A DNA stretch of 64,000 nt. Source: Xanthomonas hortorum pv. pelargonii (lineage in GTDB: Bacteria; Pseudomonadota; Gammaproteobacteria; Xanthomonadales; Xanthomonadaceae). Both the position numbers and the translations under genes were made by a program. Position 1 is the stretch's first letter. Each line of letters opens with the position of its first letter. Positions 55,748 to 64,000 of the stretch are shown here, piece by piece. Where the stretch lies: NCBI RefSeq assembly GCF_024499015.1, contig NZ_CP098604.1, forward strand, positions 3,162,001-3,226,000, written 5' to 3'. The notes beneath the pieces were generated by a model that did no database searches, was not told the origin of the DNA, and saw only the letters and a list, made by a program, of their open reading frames with translations.

Positions 55748-56017
55748 AATTCGCGCTGCTCGCAAGCGCTGACGCACGCGAGATCGCCTGGGCCGTGCGC
55801 CTTCTCGTCCCGATGGGCCTCGCCCGGCCGGTCCAGCACCACGCCGTCGACCACCGTGCCCACGCTAAGCAGAGCAGGGACCAGTCGGCCCGGTGTCGAA
55901 CGACACCAACGTCGACTTGCACCAAAGCCGGCCAGCACCGATGCCGAACGACCTCAACGGCCGATCGACACTAAGGCCGACTAACTCCGAATCCATGCTG
56001 CGCCGCGACTAGACAAC

Positions 56018-56045
56018 GTAATTCTTCATAATTACGATGTAATTA
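56018..56045. promoter_or_regulatory. Nested TAATTAC palindromes upstream of mdcA
   Basis: TAATTAC-GAT-GTAATTA (56029-56045) is a perfect 7-3-7 palindrome. An additional half gives GTAATT-CTTCAT-AATTAC (56018-56035), and a further ATTAC lies at 56053. It lies 38 bp before the mdcA start, where a LysR- or GntR-type malonate regulator would act. No such regulator gene is in the window. Confidence 0.65.
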
Positions 56046-56082
56046 CTCCGACATTACGGGCATGGCCCGATGAGGCAGCCGC

Positions 56083-57729
56083 ATGCGTCGACAGTGGGAC
56101 ACCCAGGCCGAGAGCCGGCGCCAGCGCTTGCAGCGCGCCGCCCCGCTTGCGCCGCAAGGGCGTGTGGTGGCGGCCAGCGATGTGGTGGCACTGCTGGAAG
56201 CGGTGATCGAACCCGGCGACCGCGTCTGCCTGGAAGGCAACAACCAGAAGCAGGCCGACTATCTGGCGCGCTGCCTCACCGAAGTGGACCCGGCGCGCGT
56301 GCACGACCTGCACATGGTGCAATCGGTGTTGTCGCTGCCTGCGCATCTGGACGTGTTCGAGCGCGGTATCGCCAAGCGGCTGGATTTTTCGTTCTCCGGT
56401 CCACAGGCCGCGCGCCTGGCCGGGCTGGTCGGCGAAGGCCGCATCGAGATCGGTGCCATCCACACCTACTTGGAACTGTTCGGCCGCTACTTCATCGACC
56501 TGACCCCGCGCATCGCGCTGGTCACCGCGCAGGCCGCCGACCGTCACGGCAATCTCTACACCGGCCCCAATACCGAAGACACCCCGGTGATCGTGGAAGC
56601 CACCGCATTCAAGAGCGGCATCGTGATTGCGCAGGTCAACGAGATCGTGGACACGCTGCCGCGCGTGGATATTCCCGCCGATTGGGTGGACTTCGTCACG
56701 CAGGCGCCCAAGCCCAACCATATCGAACCGCTGTTCACCCGCGACCCGGCACAGATCTCCGAGATCCAGGTGTTGATGGCGATGATGGCGATCAAGAGCA
56801 TCTACGCCGAATACGGTGTCAACCGGCTCAACCATGGCATCGGCTTCGATACCGCCGCGATCGAATTGCTGTTGCCCACCTACGCCGAATCGCTCGGGCT
56901 GAAGGGCAAGATCTGCCGGCATTGGGCGCTCAATCCGCATCCGGCGCTGATTCCGGCAATCGAATCGGGCTTCGTCGAATCGGTGCATTCGTTTGGCTCG
57001 GAACTGGGCATGGAGCAGTACATCGCCGCGCGCCCGGACATCTTCTTTACCGGTGCCGACGGCAGCATGCGCTCCAATCGCGCGCTGTCGCAGACCGCCG
57101 GTTTGTATGCCTGCGACATGTTCATCGGCTCCACTTTGCAGATCGATCTGCAGGGCAATAGTTCCACCGCCACGCGCGACCGCATCGCCGGGTTCGGCGG
57201 CGCGCCCAACATGGGCTCGGACGCGCGCGGCCGCCGGCACGCCAGCGACGCCTGGCTCAAGGCCGGGCGCGAAGCCGCACGACCGGGCGAGATGCCGCGC
57301 GGACGCAAGCTGGTGGTGCAGATGGTGGAAACCTTCCGCGAGCACATGGCGCCGGCCTTCGTCGAAAAACTCGATGCCTGGGAACTGGCCGAGCGCGCCA
57401 ACATGCCGCTGCCGCCGGTGATGATTTACGGCGACGACGTCAGCCATGTGCTGACCGAAGAAGGTATCGCCAACCTGCTGCTGTGCCGCACGCCGGAAGA
57501 GCGCGAGCAAGCGATTCGCGGCGTGTCTGGCTATACCGCCGTCGGCCTGGGCCGCGACAAGCGCGCGGTCGAAAATCTGCGCGATCGCGGCGTCATCAAA
57601 CGGCCGGAAGACCTGGGGATTCGTCCACGCGATGCCACGCGCGACCTGCTCGCCGCGCGCACGGTCAAGGATCTGGTGCGCTGGTCCGGTGGGTTGTACG
57701 ACCCGCCGAAACGTTTTCGCAATTGGTAG
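56083..57729 (+). CDS. mdcA: Malonate decarboxylase alpha subunit (acetyl-S-ACP:malonate ACP transferase)
   Basis: The 548-residue protein starts MRRQWDTQAESRRQRLQRAA. Landmarks: VIEPGDRVCLEGNNQKQADY, FSFSGPQAARLAGLVGEGRI, NLYTGPNTEDTPVIVEATAF, FIGSTLQIDLQGNSSTATRD and RIAGFGGAPNMGSDARGRRH. MdcA exchanges acetate on the acyl-carrier subunit for malonate, priming decarboxylation. It is the first gene of mdcACDEGBH; mdcC begins 9 bp later. No membrane component (mdcF/madB type) is present, so this is the soluble, biotin-independent enzyme. Confidence 0.97.
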   Translation: MRRQWDTQAESRRQRLQRAAPLAPQGRVVAASDVVALLEAVIEPGDRVCLEGNNQKQADYLARCLTEVDPARVHDLHMVQSVLSLPAHLDVFERGIAKRLDFSFSGPQAARLAGLVGEGRIEIGAIHTYLELFGRYFIDLTPRIALVTAQAADRHGNLYTGPNTEDTPVIVEATAFKSGIVIAQVNEIVDTLPRVDIPADWVDFVTQAPKPNHIEPLFTRDPAQISEIQVLMAMMAIKSIYAEYGVNRLNHGIGFDTAAIELLLPTYAESLGLKGKICRHWALNPHPALIPAIESGFVESVHSFGSELGMEQYIAARPDIFFTGADGSMRSNRALSQTAGLYACDMFIGSTLQIDLQGNSSTATRDRIAGFGGAPNMGSDARGRRHASDAWLKAGREAARPGEMPRGRKLVVQMVETFREHMAPAFVEKLDAWELAERANMPLPPVMIYGDDVSHVLTEEGIANLLLCRTPEEREQAIRGVSGYTAVGLGRDKRAVENLRDRGVIKRPEDLGIRPRDATRDLLAARTVKDLVRWSGGLYDPPKRFRNW

Positions 57730-57738
57730 GGGCACAGC

Positions 57739-58056
57739 ATGGAAACCCTGCGGTATCGCTTCGATGGCCAGCACGGCGCACGCGCCGGGTTGGAGCATGC
57801 GCTGGTCGGCGTGGTCGCCTCCGGCAATCTGGAAGTGCTGGTCGAGCGCGTGCCGCTGGACGGCGCGATGGAGATCGAGATCCTCACCGCCGCGCGCGGG
57901 TTCGGCGCGATCTGGCAAGCGGTGCTGGACGATTTTGCCGCACGCCATCCACTGCGCGATGTGCGCATCAGCATCAACGATGTCGGCGCCACGCCAGCGG
58001 TGGTGAGTTTGCGACTGGAGCAGGCGATGGATGTCTTGCAGGGAGCCGACGCATGA
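57739..58056 (+). CDS. mdcC: Malonate decarboxylase acyl-carrier (delta) subunit
   Basis: The 105-residue protein starts METLRYRFDGQHGARAGLEH. VVASGNLEVLVERV contains the Ser that carries the 2'-(5''-triphosphoribosyl)-3'-dephospho-CoA prosthetic group. It holds malonyl and acetyl thioesters during the cycle. Its stop overlaps an ATG (ATGA at 58053-58056) that probably was the original start of mdcD before the downstream 110-bp repeats arose. Confidence 0.96.
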   Translation: METLRYRFDGQHGARAGLEHALVGVVASGNLEVLVERVPLDGAMEIEILTAARGFGAIWQAVLDDFAARHPLRDVRISINDVGATPAVVSLRLEQAMDVLQGADA

Positions 58057-58166
58057 GCCGCCCCTTTCACCCCGTAGGAGCGCACCCGGGCGCGACGGGC
58101 GTTCCCGGTGACGCTTCGGTCGCGCCCAGGTGCGCTCCTACGCGAGCCATCGGGAGCCGCACATGA
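58053..58166 (+). CDS. REP-derived mini-ORF 1 (37 aa) at the mdcC-mdcD junction
   Basis: ATG 58053 overlaps the mdcC stop and is preceded by GGGAG. The frame runs 37 codons (MSRPFHPVGAHPGATGVPGD...) through a REP-like palindrome and ends at TGA 58164-58166, overlapping the next ATG at 58163. Likely a translational relay rather than a functional peptide. Confidence 0.55.
   Translation: MSRPFHPVGAHPGATGVPGDASVAPRCAPTRAIGSRT
58073..58142. repeat. REP-like palindrome, unit 1
   Basis: The 70-bp element begins CGTAGGAGCGCACC and ends GGTGCGCTCCTACG, which are exact complements, with GGGCGCGAC / GTCGCGCCC inside. It contains the GTAG tetranucleotide typical of xanthomonad REPs. Confidence 0.88.
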
Positions 58167-58276
58167 GCACCACCACTCATCTCGTAGGAGCGCGCCTGAG
58201 CGCGACAAGCTTTCTCGGTAACGCCCCGGTCGCGCACAAGTGCGCTCCTACGCATGTCGTCGGGAGATACGTATGA
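58163..58276 (+). CDS. REP-derived mini-ORF 2 (37 aa) at the mdcC-mdcD junction
   Basis: ATG 58163 overlaps the stop of mini-ORF 1 and has GGGAG upstream. It runs 37 codons (MSTTTHLVGARLSATSFLGN...) and ends at TGA 58274-58276, overlapping the mdcD ATG at 58273. Its first codons ATG AGC ACC repeat those of mdcD. Confidence 0.55.
   Translation: MSTTTHLVGARLSATSFLGNAPVAHKCAPTHVVGRYV
58183..58252. repeat. REP-like palindrome, unit 2
   Basis: The 70-bp element begins CGTAGGAGCGC and ends GCGCTCCTACG. It is exactly 110 bp downstream of unit 1 and similar along its length. Confidence 0.88.
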
Positions 58277-59190
58277 GCACCATCCCCATGGCCGAGCGCA
58301 GCTATTACGAAGCCGATGCGCGAGAGCGTATCGACGGCTTGCTGGACGCCGACAGCTTCCGCGAATTCGTCGGTCCACGTCGCCGCCTGATCAGCCCGCA
58401 TCTGGCGCAACTCGACACGCCCGGCGCCTTCGATGACGGCATCGTCGTCGGCGAAGGCACGCTGCGTGGGCGCAACGTGTTGATCGCCGCGCAGCAAGGC
58501 GCCTTCATGGGCGGTGGCGTCGGCGAAGTACACGGCGCCAAGCTCACCGGCCTGCTCGAACGCGCAGCAAAAACGCAGCCGGCAGCGGTGCTGCTATTGC
58601 TCGACACCGGCGGCGTACGCCTGCACGAAGCCAACGCGGGCTTGATCGCGATTTCCGAAATCATGCGCGCCACGCTGAGCACACGTGCTGCCGGCGTGCC
58701 GGTACTGGCCTTGATCGGCAGCGGCAACGGCGCCTTCGGCGGCATGGGCATCGTGGCGCGCTGTTGCAGCGCGGTGATCATGTCCGAAGAAGGTCGCCTG
58801 TCGTTGTCCGGCCCGGACGTGATCGAGACCGTGCGCGGCGTGGAAGAGTTCGACGCGCGCGATCGCGCGCTGGTGTGGCGCGTCACCGGCGGTAAGCATC
58901 GCTATCTGCTCGGCGAGGCGCAGACGTTGGTCGCCGACCGTATCGCGGCATTCGCCGACGCGGCTGCCCATGCGCTGGACACACTTGCCGAGCCGGAAGG
59001 CGAGGCCGCATTGCAGGCACTGGAACTTGCGCAGCAGCAGTTGTCCAAACGCATCGACGCCTACGGCGATTGCCGCGATGGTCTGGAGATCTGGCAGCGC
59101 CAAGGCATCGTCGATGCGCAGCACCTGCCATTGCTGGACACCGAGGCCTTCCTCGCCGCCACTGCCGACCGGAGCATTCCATGGAACTGA
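58273..59190 (+). CDS. mdcD: Malonate decarboxylase beta subunit
   Basis: The 305-residue protein starts MSTIPMAERSYYEADARERI after GGGAG. It has a crotonase-type carboxyltransferase fold: GAFMGGGVGEVHGAKLTGLL, LLLLDTGGVRLHEANAGLIA, GNGAFGGMGIVARCCSAVIM and LSLSGPDVIETVRG. With MdcE it decarboxylates malonyl-S-ACP to acetyl-S-ACP. Its stop overlaps the mdcE start (ATGGAACTGA). The upstream junction is unusual (see the 110-bp repeats). Confidence 0.96.
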   Translation: MSTIPMAERSYYEADARERIDGLLDADSFREFVGPRRRLISPHLAQLDTPGAFDDGIVVGEGTLRGRNVLIAAQQGAFMGGGVGEVHGAKLTGLLERAAKTQPAAVLLLLDTGGVRLHEANAGLIAISEIMRATLSTRAAGVPVLALIGSGNGAFGGMGIVARCCSAVIMSEEGRLSLSGPDVIETVRGVEEFDARDRALVWRVTGGKHRYLLGEAQTLVADRIAAFADAAAHALDTLAEPEGEAALQALELAQQQLSKRIDAYGDCRDGLEIWQRQGIVDAQHLPLLDTEAFLAATADRSIPWN

Positions 59191-59885
59191 GCCAACTGCT
59201 GGATCAGCTGTTTCCGCTCGGTCACGCCATCGCACGCAACGACGATGTGCTCACCGGCAACGCGATGACCGCTGCGGGCGAGGTCACCGTGATCGGCACC
59301 GCCAATAAACTGGAAGTCGGCGTGGACCACGCACTGGCGTTGGCCGCTACCGTGTTGGCGAGCACACGTGCACATCCGCAGCGGCCCATCGTGATGCTGG
59401 CCGACACCGCCGGGCAACGGCTCGCGCGCCGCGACGAACTGCTGGGGATCAACGGCTATTTCGCGCATCTGGCACGCGCGCTGGATCTTGCACGTACGCG
59501 CGGTGCGCGGCTGGTCACGTTGGTGTACGGCGAATCGGTCAGCGGCGGCTTCCTCTCGTTCGGCTTGATGGCCGACCATATCCACGCCTTGCCCGATGCA
59601 CAGATCCGCGTGATGGATCTACGCGCCATGGCACGTGTGACCAAGCAATCGGTGGACACCTTGCAGGCGCTGAGCAAGAGCTCGCCGGTGTTCGCGCCGG
59701 GTGTGGAAAATTACGTGCGCATGGGCGCAGTGGAATCGTTGTGGGAGGGCGATCTGGCGCAGGCGCTGCCCGATGCATTGGCCACGCCCAGCGACGGCGA
59801 CCAACGTCGTACGCTTGGCGCACAACGTGGCGGCCGTACCCTGGCGCGCGATGTCGCCGCCGCCGTGGCAGCAGGCGAGGCCTGA
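59181..59885 (+). CDS. mdcE: Malonate decarboxylase gamma subunit
   Basis: The 234-residue protein starts [20 protein letters not shown]. Landmarks: [60 protein letters not shown] and [19 protein letters not shown]. It is the partner of MdcD in the carboxyl-removing complex. It overlaps mdcD by 10 bases, ensuring equal synthesis of the two. Confidence 0.96.
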   Translation: MELSQLLDQLFPLGHAIARNDDVLTGNAMTAAGEVTVIGTANKLEVGVDHALALAATVLASTRAHPQRPIVMLADTAGQRLARRDELLGINGYFAHLARALDLARTRGARLVTLVYGESVSGGFLSFGLMADHIHALPDAQIRVMDLRAMARVTKQSVDTLQALSKSSPVFAPGVENYVRMGAVESLWEGDLAQALPDALATPSDGDQRRTLGAQRGGRTLARDVAAAVAAGEA

Positions 59886-59887
59886 GC

Positions 59888-60532
59888 ATGCCCGGCCGCC
59901 ACGCACTGGTGTGGTTGCATCCCGACGCGCGCTGGCAGGCGTTGACGCCGGGTGCGCAACCGCGCCTGCAGCAGTGGTTCGCTGCCGGCCTGCCAGCGGT
60001 GGTGGCGCGTGGTGACGGCAGCGAAGCGCCCGGCACACTGCGGCTCGGCGTGCCGTTGCCGCCGAGCGAAGGCAAGCAGCGCCTTGCGTTAAGCGCCAGC
60101 AGTGTCGATATCGCACGCAGCACCGCACCGTTGCTGTTGGACGCAGTGATCGCCCACGCGCCCACCGACGCGCAGCCAGCGCTACAGGCCTTGCTGGTGC
60201 AGACCCGGGCCAATGCATTGCAGCCACGCGTGTTCGGCAGCTTTGCATGGCAGGCACTCACCGGGCTTGCGTATGTGCACGCGCAATCGGATCTGGACCT
60301 GTCGTGGTCGATCGAAACACCCGAACAAGCGCATGCGGTGGTGACGCTGCTGCAGCGCTGGGAACAACGCCATGGCCTGCGCGCCGATGGCGAATTACTG
60401 CTGGCCGACGACGGCACCGCCGTGAACTGGCGCGAATACGCTGGCAGCGCGCAGCAGGTGTTGGTGAAATCCAATCATGGCTGCCGGCTGGCGTCGCGCA
60501 CCGCGCTGTTTCCTGTGTGGAGCGCGGCATGA
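59888..60532 (+). CDS. mdcG: Malonate decarboxylase holo-ACP synthase (phosphoribosyl-dephospho-CoA transferase)
   Basis: The 214-residue protein starts [20 protein letters not shown], 2 bp after mdc[21 protein letters not shown] with SDLDLSW gives the nucleotidyltransferase G-S...D-x-D site. MdcG transfers the triphosphoribosyl-dephospho-CoA group made by MdcB to the Ser of MdcC. Its stop overlaps mdcB. Confidence 0.94.
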   Translation: MPGRHALVWLHPDARWQALTPGAQPRLQQWFAAGLPAVVARGDGSEAPGTLRLGVPLPPSEGKQRLALSASSVDIARSTAPLLLDAVIAHAPTDAQPALQALLVQTRANALQPRVFGSFAWQALTGLAYVHAQSDLDLSWSIETPEQAHAVVTLLQRWEQRHGLRADGELLLADDGTAVNWREYAGSAQQVLVKSNHGCRLASRTALFPVWSAA

Positions 60533-61464
60533 GTGCGCTGGCGAAGGATGTTGCCGATACCAAAGCCGAGACCCCATGTACGCATGGCGATATTCAACAT
60601 CGTGCATCGCTGCAGGGCGCATCGCGTCTCACCAGCGGCATGGCAAGTCCACTGGCGCACCGACTCGGCCGCCTTGCAGTGCTTGCCTTGCATGCAGAAC
60701 TGGCCTGCGCACCAAAGCCTGGCCTGGTCACCCCGTTCGATACCGGTAGCCACACCGATATGGACGCGGCCACCTTTCTGCGCAGCCTGTTCGCTTTGCG
60801 CGGCTACTTTGTCGCCATCGCACAAGCCGGCATCGACAACGCCCCGTTCGCAAACTTGCGTCGGCTCGGCATCGATGCCGAAGCGGCGATGCTGCGCGCC
60901 ACCGGCGGCATCAACACCCATCGCGGTGCGATTTTCAGCCTCGGCCTGCTCACTGCGCAGGCGGCGCGCTTGCGTGTCGCGCACGGGCGCTGCCCCACTG
61001 GTGAAGCGGTCTGCAACGCGGTGCAGGTGTGGGGCGATGCATTGCGGGCTGCGCCGCTGAATCCGCACAGCAATGGTCAGCGTATGCGTGCGCAGTATCA
61101 GGTCAGCGGTGTGCGCGAGCAGGCCGCAGCCGGCTACCCGCTGTTACGCGAAGTCGCGCTGCCGTGCCTGCGCGCTGCGTTGCACAGCGGCGCCACGCCG
61201 GAAGCGGCGTTGGCGCAGACGTTGATGCAGTTGGTCAGCGAAGTGGACGATCTGAATCTACTGCATCGTGGTGGTCAGGAAGGGCTGGCTTACGCAAAAG
61301 CGCAAGCACATGCCTTCCTCACCGACGGCGGCATCGCGCAACCGCAGTGGCGCGATTGTTTGAACGCCATCGGTAAGCAATTCGTCGCCCGTCGCCTGAG
61401 CCCGGGCGGCAGCGCCGATCTGCTGGCCTGCGCCTGGTTTCTGCATGTGCAGGAAAGCGCATGA
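60529..61464 (+). CDS. mdcB: Triphosphoribosyl-dephospho-CoA synthase
   Basis: The 311-residue protein starts [20 protein letters not shown] (ATGA overlap with mdcG). Family features: [60 protein letters not shown], and [20 protein letters not shown] with [15 protein letters not shown]. It makes the prosthetic-group precursor from ATP and dephospho-CoA, like CitG. The first 35 or so residues look extra compared with the core, so a later start is possible. Confidence 0.94.
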   Translation: MSALAKDVADTKAETPCTHGDIQHRASLQGASRLTSGMASPLAHRLGRLAVLALHAELACAPKPGLVTPFDTGSHTDMDAATFLRSLFALRGYFVAIAQAGIDNAPFANLRRLGIDAEAAMLRATGGINTHRGAIFSLGLLTAQAARLRVAHGRCPTGEAVCNAVQVWGDALRAAPLNPHSNGQRMRAQYQVSGVREQAAAGYPLLREVALPCLRAALHSGATPEAALAQTLMQLVSEVDDLNLLHRGGQEGLAYAKAQAHAFLTDGGIAQPQWRDCLNAIGKQFVARRLSPGGSADLLACAWFLHVQESA

Positions 61465-62381
61465 CGCTCGCCGTGCTCTGCCCGGGCCAAGGCGGCCAAC
61501 ACGCCGAGATGTTTGCGCGTGTCGCCGATGCACCCGCTGCGGCCAGCGTACTCGCTGCTGCGACCAAGCTGCTTGGTGCATCTGCGCAAACGCTGGCCGC
61601 AGACCCAAGCCGTTACGTCAATGCCATTGCACAACCACTGGTGTGTGCCGGTACGCTGGCGCAATGGCAGGTGTTGCGTACGCAACTGCCCACACCGTTG
61701 CTGGTACTCGGCTACAGCGTCGGCGAGCTCGCCGCGCATGCGGTGGCTGGCAGCATGGACAGTGAAACCTGCCTGCAGCTGGCCGGCACCCGCGCACGCC
61801 TGATGGACGCGGCCAGCCCGGACAATGCCGGGTTGATGGCGGTGGTCGGCCTGCCACTGCGCGCGCTCGAAACGCTGTGTCAGACCCATGGTGCGGCCCT
61901 GGCCATCATCAACGGCGACGACCACGCCGTGCTCGGTGGCCCGCACGCTGCGCTGCAGGCACTCGGCGACGCTGCGCAGGCGCAAGGCGCGCGCATCACG
62001 CTGCTGCCGGTCAGCGTGCCGGCGCATACGCCGTGGTTGCGCGCGGCCGCCGACGCATTTGCCATTGCATTGAAAACCGCAGGAATCACTGCGCCCAAGC
62101 TACGCGTGCTTGCCGGTATCGACGCACGTGCCGTCACCACGCAGGCCTTGGTGATCGACACACTTGCCGCACAGCTTGCGCAGACCGTGCGCTGGTACGA
62201 CGTGCTGGTGCAGGCCGCAGAACGCGGCGCACGCGTGTTTCTCGAACTGGGGCCAGGCAGCGCATTGGCGCGCATGGCGCGGGAGGTATTGCCGGACTGC
62301 GAGGCGCGGTCGGTGGACGAATTCAACAGCACCCAAGGTGTTGTCGAGTGGGTCAACGCCGCGTGCGAGCGCGCGGCATGA
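61461..62381 (+). CDS. mdcH: Malonyl-CoA:ACP acyltransferase of malonate decarboxylase
   Basis: The 306-residue protein starts [20 protein letters not shown], a FabD-type opening. The nucleophile motif is GYSVGELAAHAV (Ser), followed by GARVFLELGPGSALARMARE near the end with the usual His/Asn core in between. MdcH first loads malonyl from malonyl-CoA onto MdcC to start the catalytic cycle. It overlaps mdcB by ATGA. Confidence 0.95.
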   Translation: MTLAVLCPGQGGQHAEMFARVADAPAAASVLAAATKLLGASAQTLAADPSRYVNAIAQPLVCAGTLAQWQVLRTQLPTPLLVLGYSVGELAAHAVAGSMDSETCLQLAGTRARLMDAASPDNAGLMAVVGLPLRALETLCQTHGAALAIINGDDHAVLGGPHAALQALGDAAQAQGARITLLPVSVPAHTPWLRAAADAFAIALKTAGITAPKLRVLAGIDARAVTTQALVIDTLAAQLAQTVRWYDVLVQAAERGARVFLELGPGSALARMAREVLPDCEARSVDEFNSTQGVVEWVNAACERAA

Positions 62382-62539
62382 GGTAACGCTAGGAGAAGCC
62401 AGCAATGCATAGCGAGCAGGCAACCGCCTGGCAGCTGCGCATCAGTGGTGTTGGCCGCTCCTGGTGTCTGACAGGACGTGACCCTTGGGTGGCGGGTGGC
62501 CATCCGTGCTGTACGCGTATCAGGTGTCTGGGAGGGCGC

Positions 62540-63895
62540 ATGACCCCGCAAATTGCAACGATTCTTGGCTTGGTGATCATGTTCATCGTCGCCACCGCAT
62601 TGCCCATCAACATGGGTGCGGTGGCCTTCGCGCTGGCCTTCATCATCGGCGGCGTGTGGGTGGGGCTGGACGGCAAGGAGGTACTGGCCGGCTTTCCGGG
62701 CGACCTGTTCCTGACCCTGGTCGGCATCACCTATCTGTTCGCCATCGCGCAGAAGAACGGCACCATCGATCTGCTGGTGCACTGGGCGGTACGCGCGGTG
62801 CGCGGGCGCATCGTGGCGATCCCGTGGGTGATGTTCGTCATCACCGGCCTGCTCACTGCCTTCGGTGCGCTCGGGCCGGCGGCGGTGGCCATCATCGGCC
62901 CGGTGGCGCTGCGCTTCGCCAAGCAGTACCGCATCAATCCCTTGATGATGGGCCTGCTGGTGATCCATGGCGCGCAGGGCGGCGGGTTTTCGCCGATCAG
63001 CGTGTATGGCGGCATCACCAACAAGGTGGTCGAAAAGGCCGGGTTGGACGTCACCGAGATGGCGGTGTTCCTCACCAGTCTTGGTTTCAACCTGATGATG
63101 GCGATCATCTGCTTCTGCGCCTTCGGCGGGCTCAAGCTGATGCGTCGGCAAGAGGTGTCGCTGGCGGATGCGCAATACGTGCCAGTGGCCGATGACCAGG
63201 CCTCCAAACGCCCATTTGCGATCGAAGGGCATGGCTCCCTGGTTGCCGCTGGCGGCGGTACCTTGTCGACCAATCCGCTGGCGCTGGAGGCTGTTGCCAT
63301 CACCCGCGATCGCTTGATCACGCTGGTGGGCTTGCTGGGTCTGGGTGTCGCGGCGCTGATCTACAACCTCAATGTCGGCCTGGTGTCGATCACCGTTGCT
63401 GTGGTCCTTGCATTGATCTCGCCCAGCGCGCAGAAAGGCGCAGTGGATGGCATCAGCTGGTCCACGGTGTTGTTGATCAGCGGCGTGGTCACCTACGTCG
63501 CAGTGCTGGAAAAGGCCGGCGCGGTGGATTACATCGGCACCGGTGTCTCGCAGATCGGCATGCCGTTGCTGGGTGCGCTGCTGGTCTGTTATGTCGGCGG
63601 CATCGTGTCTGCGTTCGCCTCGTCGGCGGCGGTGCTGGGCGCCACCATTCCGCTGGCGGTACCGTTCCTGATGCAGGGCCAGTTGGGTGCGGCCGGGGTG
63701 ATCTGCGCGCTCGCGGTGTCCTCCACCATCGTCGATGTCAGCTCGTTCTCCACCAACGGCGCGCTGGTGGTGGCTTCGGCGGCGAAAGAGGAGCGCGACG
63801 CGCTGTTCCGCCGCTTCCTGGTCTACAGCGGGCTGGTGGTGTTGTTGGGGCCACTGACCGCGTGGCTGCTGTTCGTGGTGCCGGGCTGGCTGTGA
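62540..63895 (+). CDS. MatC-type malonate/dicarboxylate carrier
   Basis: The 451-residue protein starts MTPQIATILGLVIMFIVATA after GGAGGG. It has about 11-12 membrane helices with ALPINMGAVAFALAFIIGGV, LFLTLVGITYLFAIAQKNGT, GPAAVAIIGPVALRFAKQY, and the C-terminal half ISWSTVLLISGVVTYVAVLE / STIVDVSSFSTNGALVVAS. It fits the MatC N-terminal family and the wider ion-transporter superfamily. Its position 158 bp after mdcH argues for malonate uptake. It replaces the MdcLM/MadLM pair found in Pseudomonas and Malonomonas clusters. Confidence 0.88.
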   Translation: MTPQIATILGLVIMFIVATALPINMGAVAFALAFIIGGVWVGLDGKEVLAGFPGDLFLTLVGITYLFAIAQKNGTIDLLVHWAVRAVRGRIVAIPWVMFVITGLLTAFGALGPAAVAIIGPVALRFAKQYRINPLMMGLLVIHGAQGGGFSPISVYGGITNKVVEKAGLDVTEMAVFLTSLGFNLMMAIICFCAFGGLKLMRRQEVSLADAQYVPVADDQASKRPFAIEGHGSLVAAGGGTLSTNPLALEAVAITRDRLITLVGLLGLGVAALIYNLNVGLVSITVAVVLALISPSAQKGAVDGISWSTVLLISGVVTYVAVLEKAGAVDYIGTGVSQIGMPLLGALLVCYVGGIVSAFASSAAVLGATIPLAVPFLMQGQLGAAGVICALAVSSTIVDVSSFSTNGALVVASAAKEERDALFRRFLVYSGLVVLLGPLTAWLLFVVPGWL

Positions 63896-63974
63896 GCCGG
63901 CACGCGCACAGCGGCGGAGTGGGGCGCCCCCGTAGAATGGGCGCCCTCGCTCCGACGCTAACGACCTGCCCGCC

Positions 63975-64000
63975 ATGACCCTCGCCCCTGATTCGCGCAC
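63975..64000 (+). CDS. Start of an unidentified gene (partial)
   Basis: ATG 63975 reads MTLAPDSR before the window ends. GTAGAATGG at about 63930 could be a -10 region. Too short to identify, and translation is not certain. Confidence 0.3.

Noticed and set aside
55889..55906. GTGTCG-AA-CGACAC inverted repeat upstream of mdcA.
   Set aside because: Short and isolated; it may be a hairpin but nothing ties it to a gene.

Overview
The window looks like a Xanthomonas chromosome segment. It is GC-rich and carries a gene I recognise as the type III effector XopX just downstream of groESL. It also has large TonB-dependent receptors, an iron operon of fecI/fecR/receptor/PepSY/DUF3649/DUF3325 type, an mdc malonate decarboxylase cluster with a MatC-type carrier, and REP-like palindromes containing GTAGGAGCGC. 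I assign the genus with good confidence and do not assign a species.

Layout. 1-7027: accC (partial), a four-helix-bundle gene wedged between accC and accB, accB, aroQ, an MmyB-type regulator divergent from a frameshifted epimerase gene, then cutA-dsbD. 7429-11573: a secreted endonuclease I fused to a lamin-tail domain, and the CIRCE-controlled groES-groEL operon. 11733-20485: a four-gene helicase / AlbA_2-ATPase / adenine methyltransferase / type III Res-like locus, almost certainly a phage-defence island, with at least eight frameshifts. 20663-27209: a dienelactone hydrolase, xopX and a TonB receptor. 27816-29080: DAHP synthase (aroG) behind a previously unannotated transcription attenuator whose leader peptide has seven aromatic codons out of eight. 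29659-36143: a CoA-transferase and two paralogous AsmA-like proteins. 36497-43091: the Fur-boxed iron operon. 43612-53280: glnE, several envelope and secreted proteins, a frameshifted nitroreductase gene and a YceI lipoprotein. 53853-55713: a siderophore-interacting protein and a PadR regulator with its own palindromic operators. 56083-63895: the malonate decarboxylase operon mdcACDEGBH plus matC.

Three points stand out. First, the 11.7-20.5 kb locus resembles a composite restriction-modification defence system: an SNF2 helicase and an AlbA_2/GHKL protein are added to a Mod/Res pair. Second, the aroG leader has the full geometry of ribosome-mediated attenuation. Third, at the mdcC-mdcD junction an exact 110-bp unit is tandemly duplicated. 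Each unit holds a REP-like palindrome inside a 37-codon mini-ORF linked to the next by ATGA stop/start overlaps, so translational coupling across the operon appears to be kept through the insertion.

Repeats are a theme. A GGGAATCGG-type element brackets the four-helix-bundle gene and fills the groES-groEL gap. A 122-bp/147-bp inverted pair occurs at both 43.2 and 53.4 kb. Other REP-like palindromes lie at 29.1, 54.8 and 58.1 kb.

Most breaks in the defence locus are single-base losses in short homopolymers. They could therefore be either gene decay or local sequence error, and the two readings are kept apart below.
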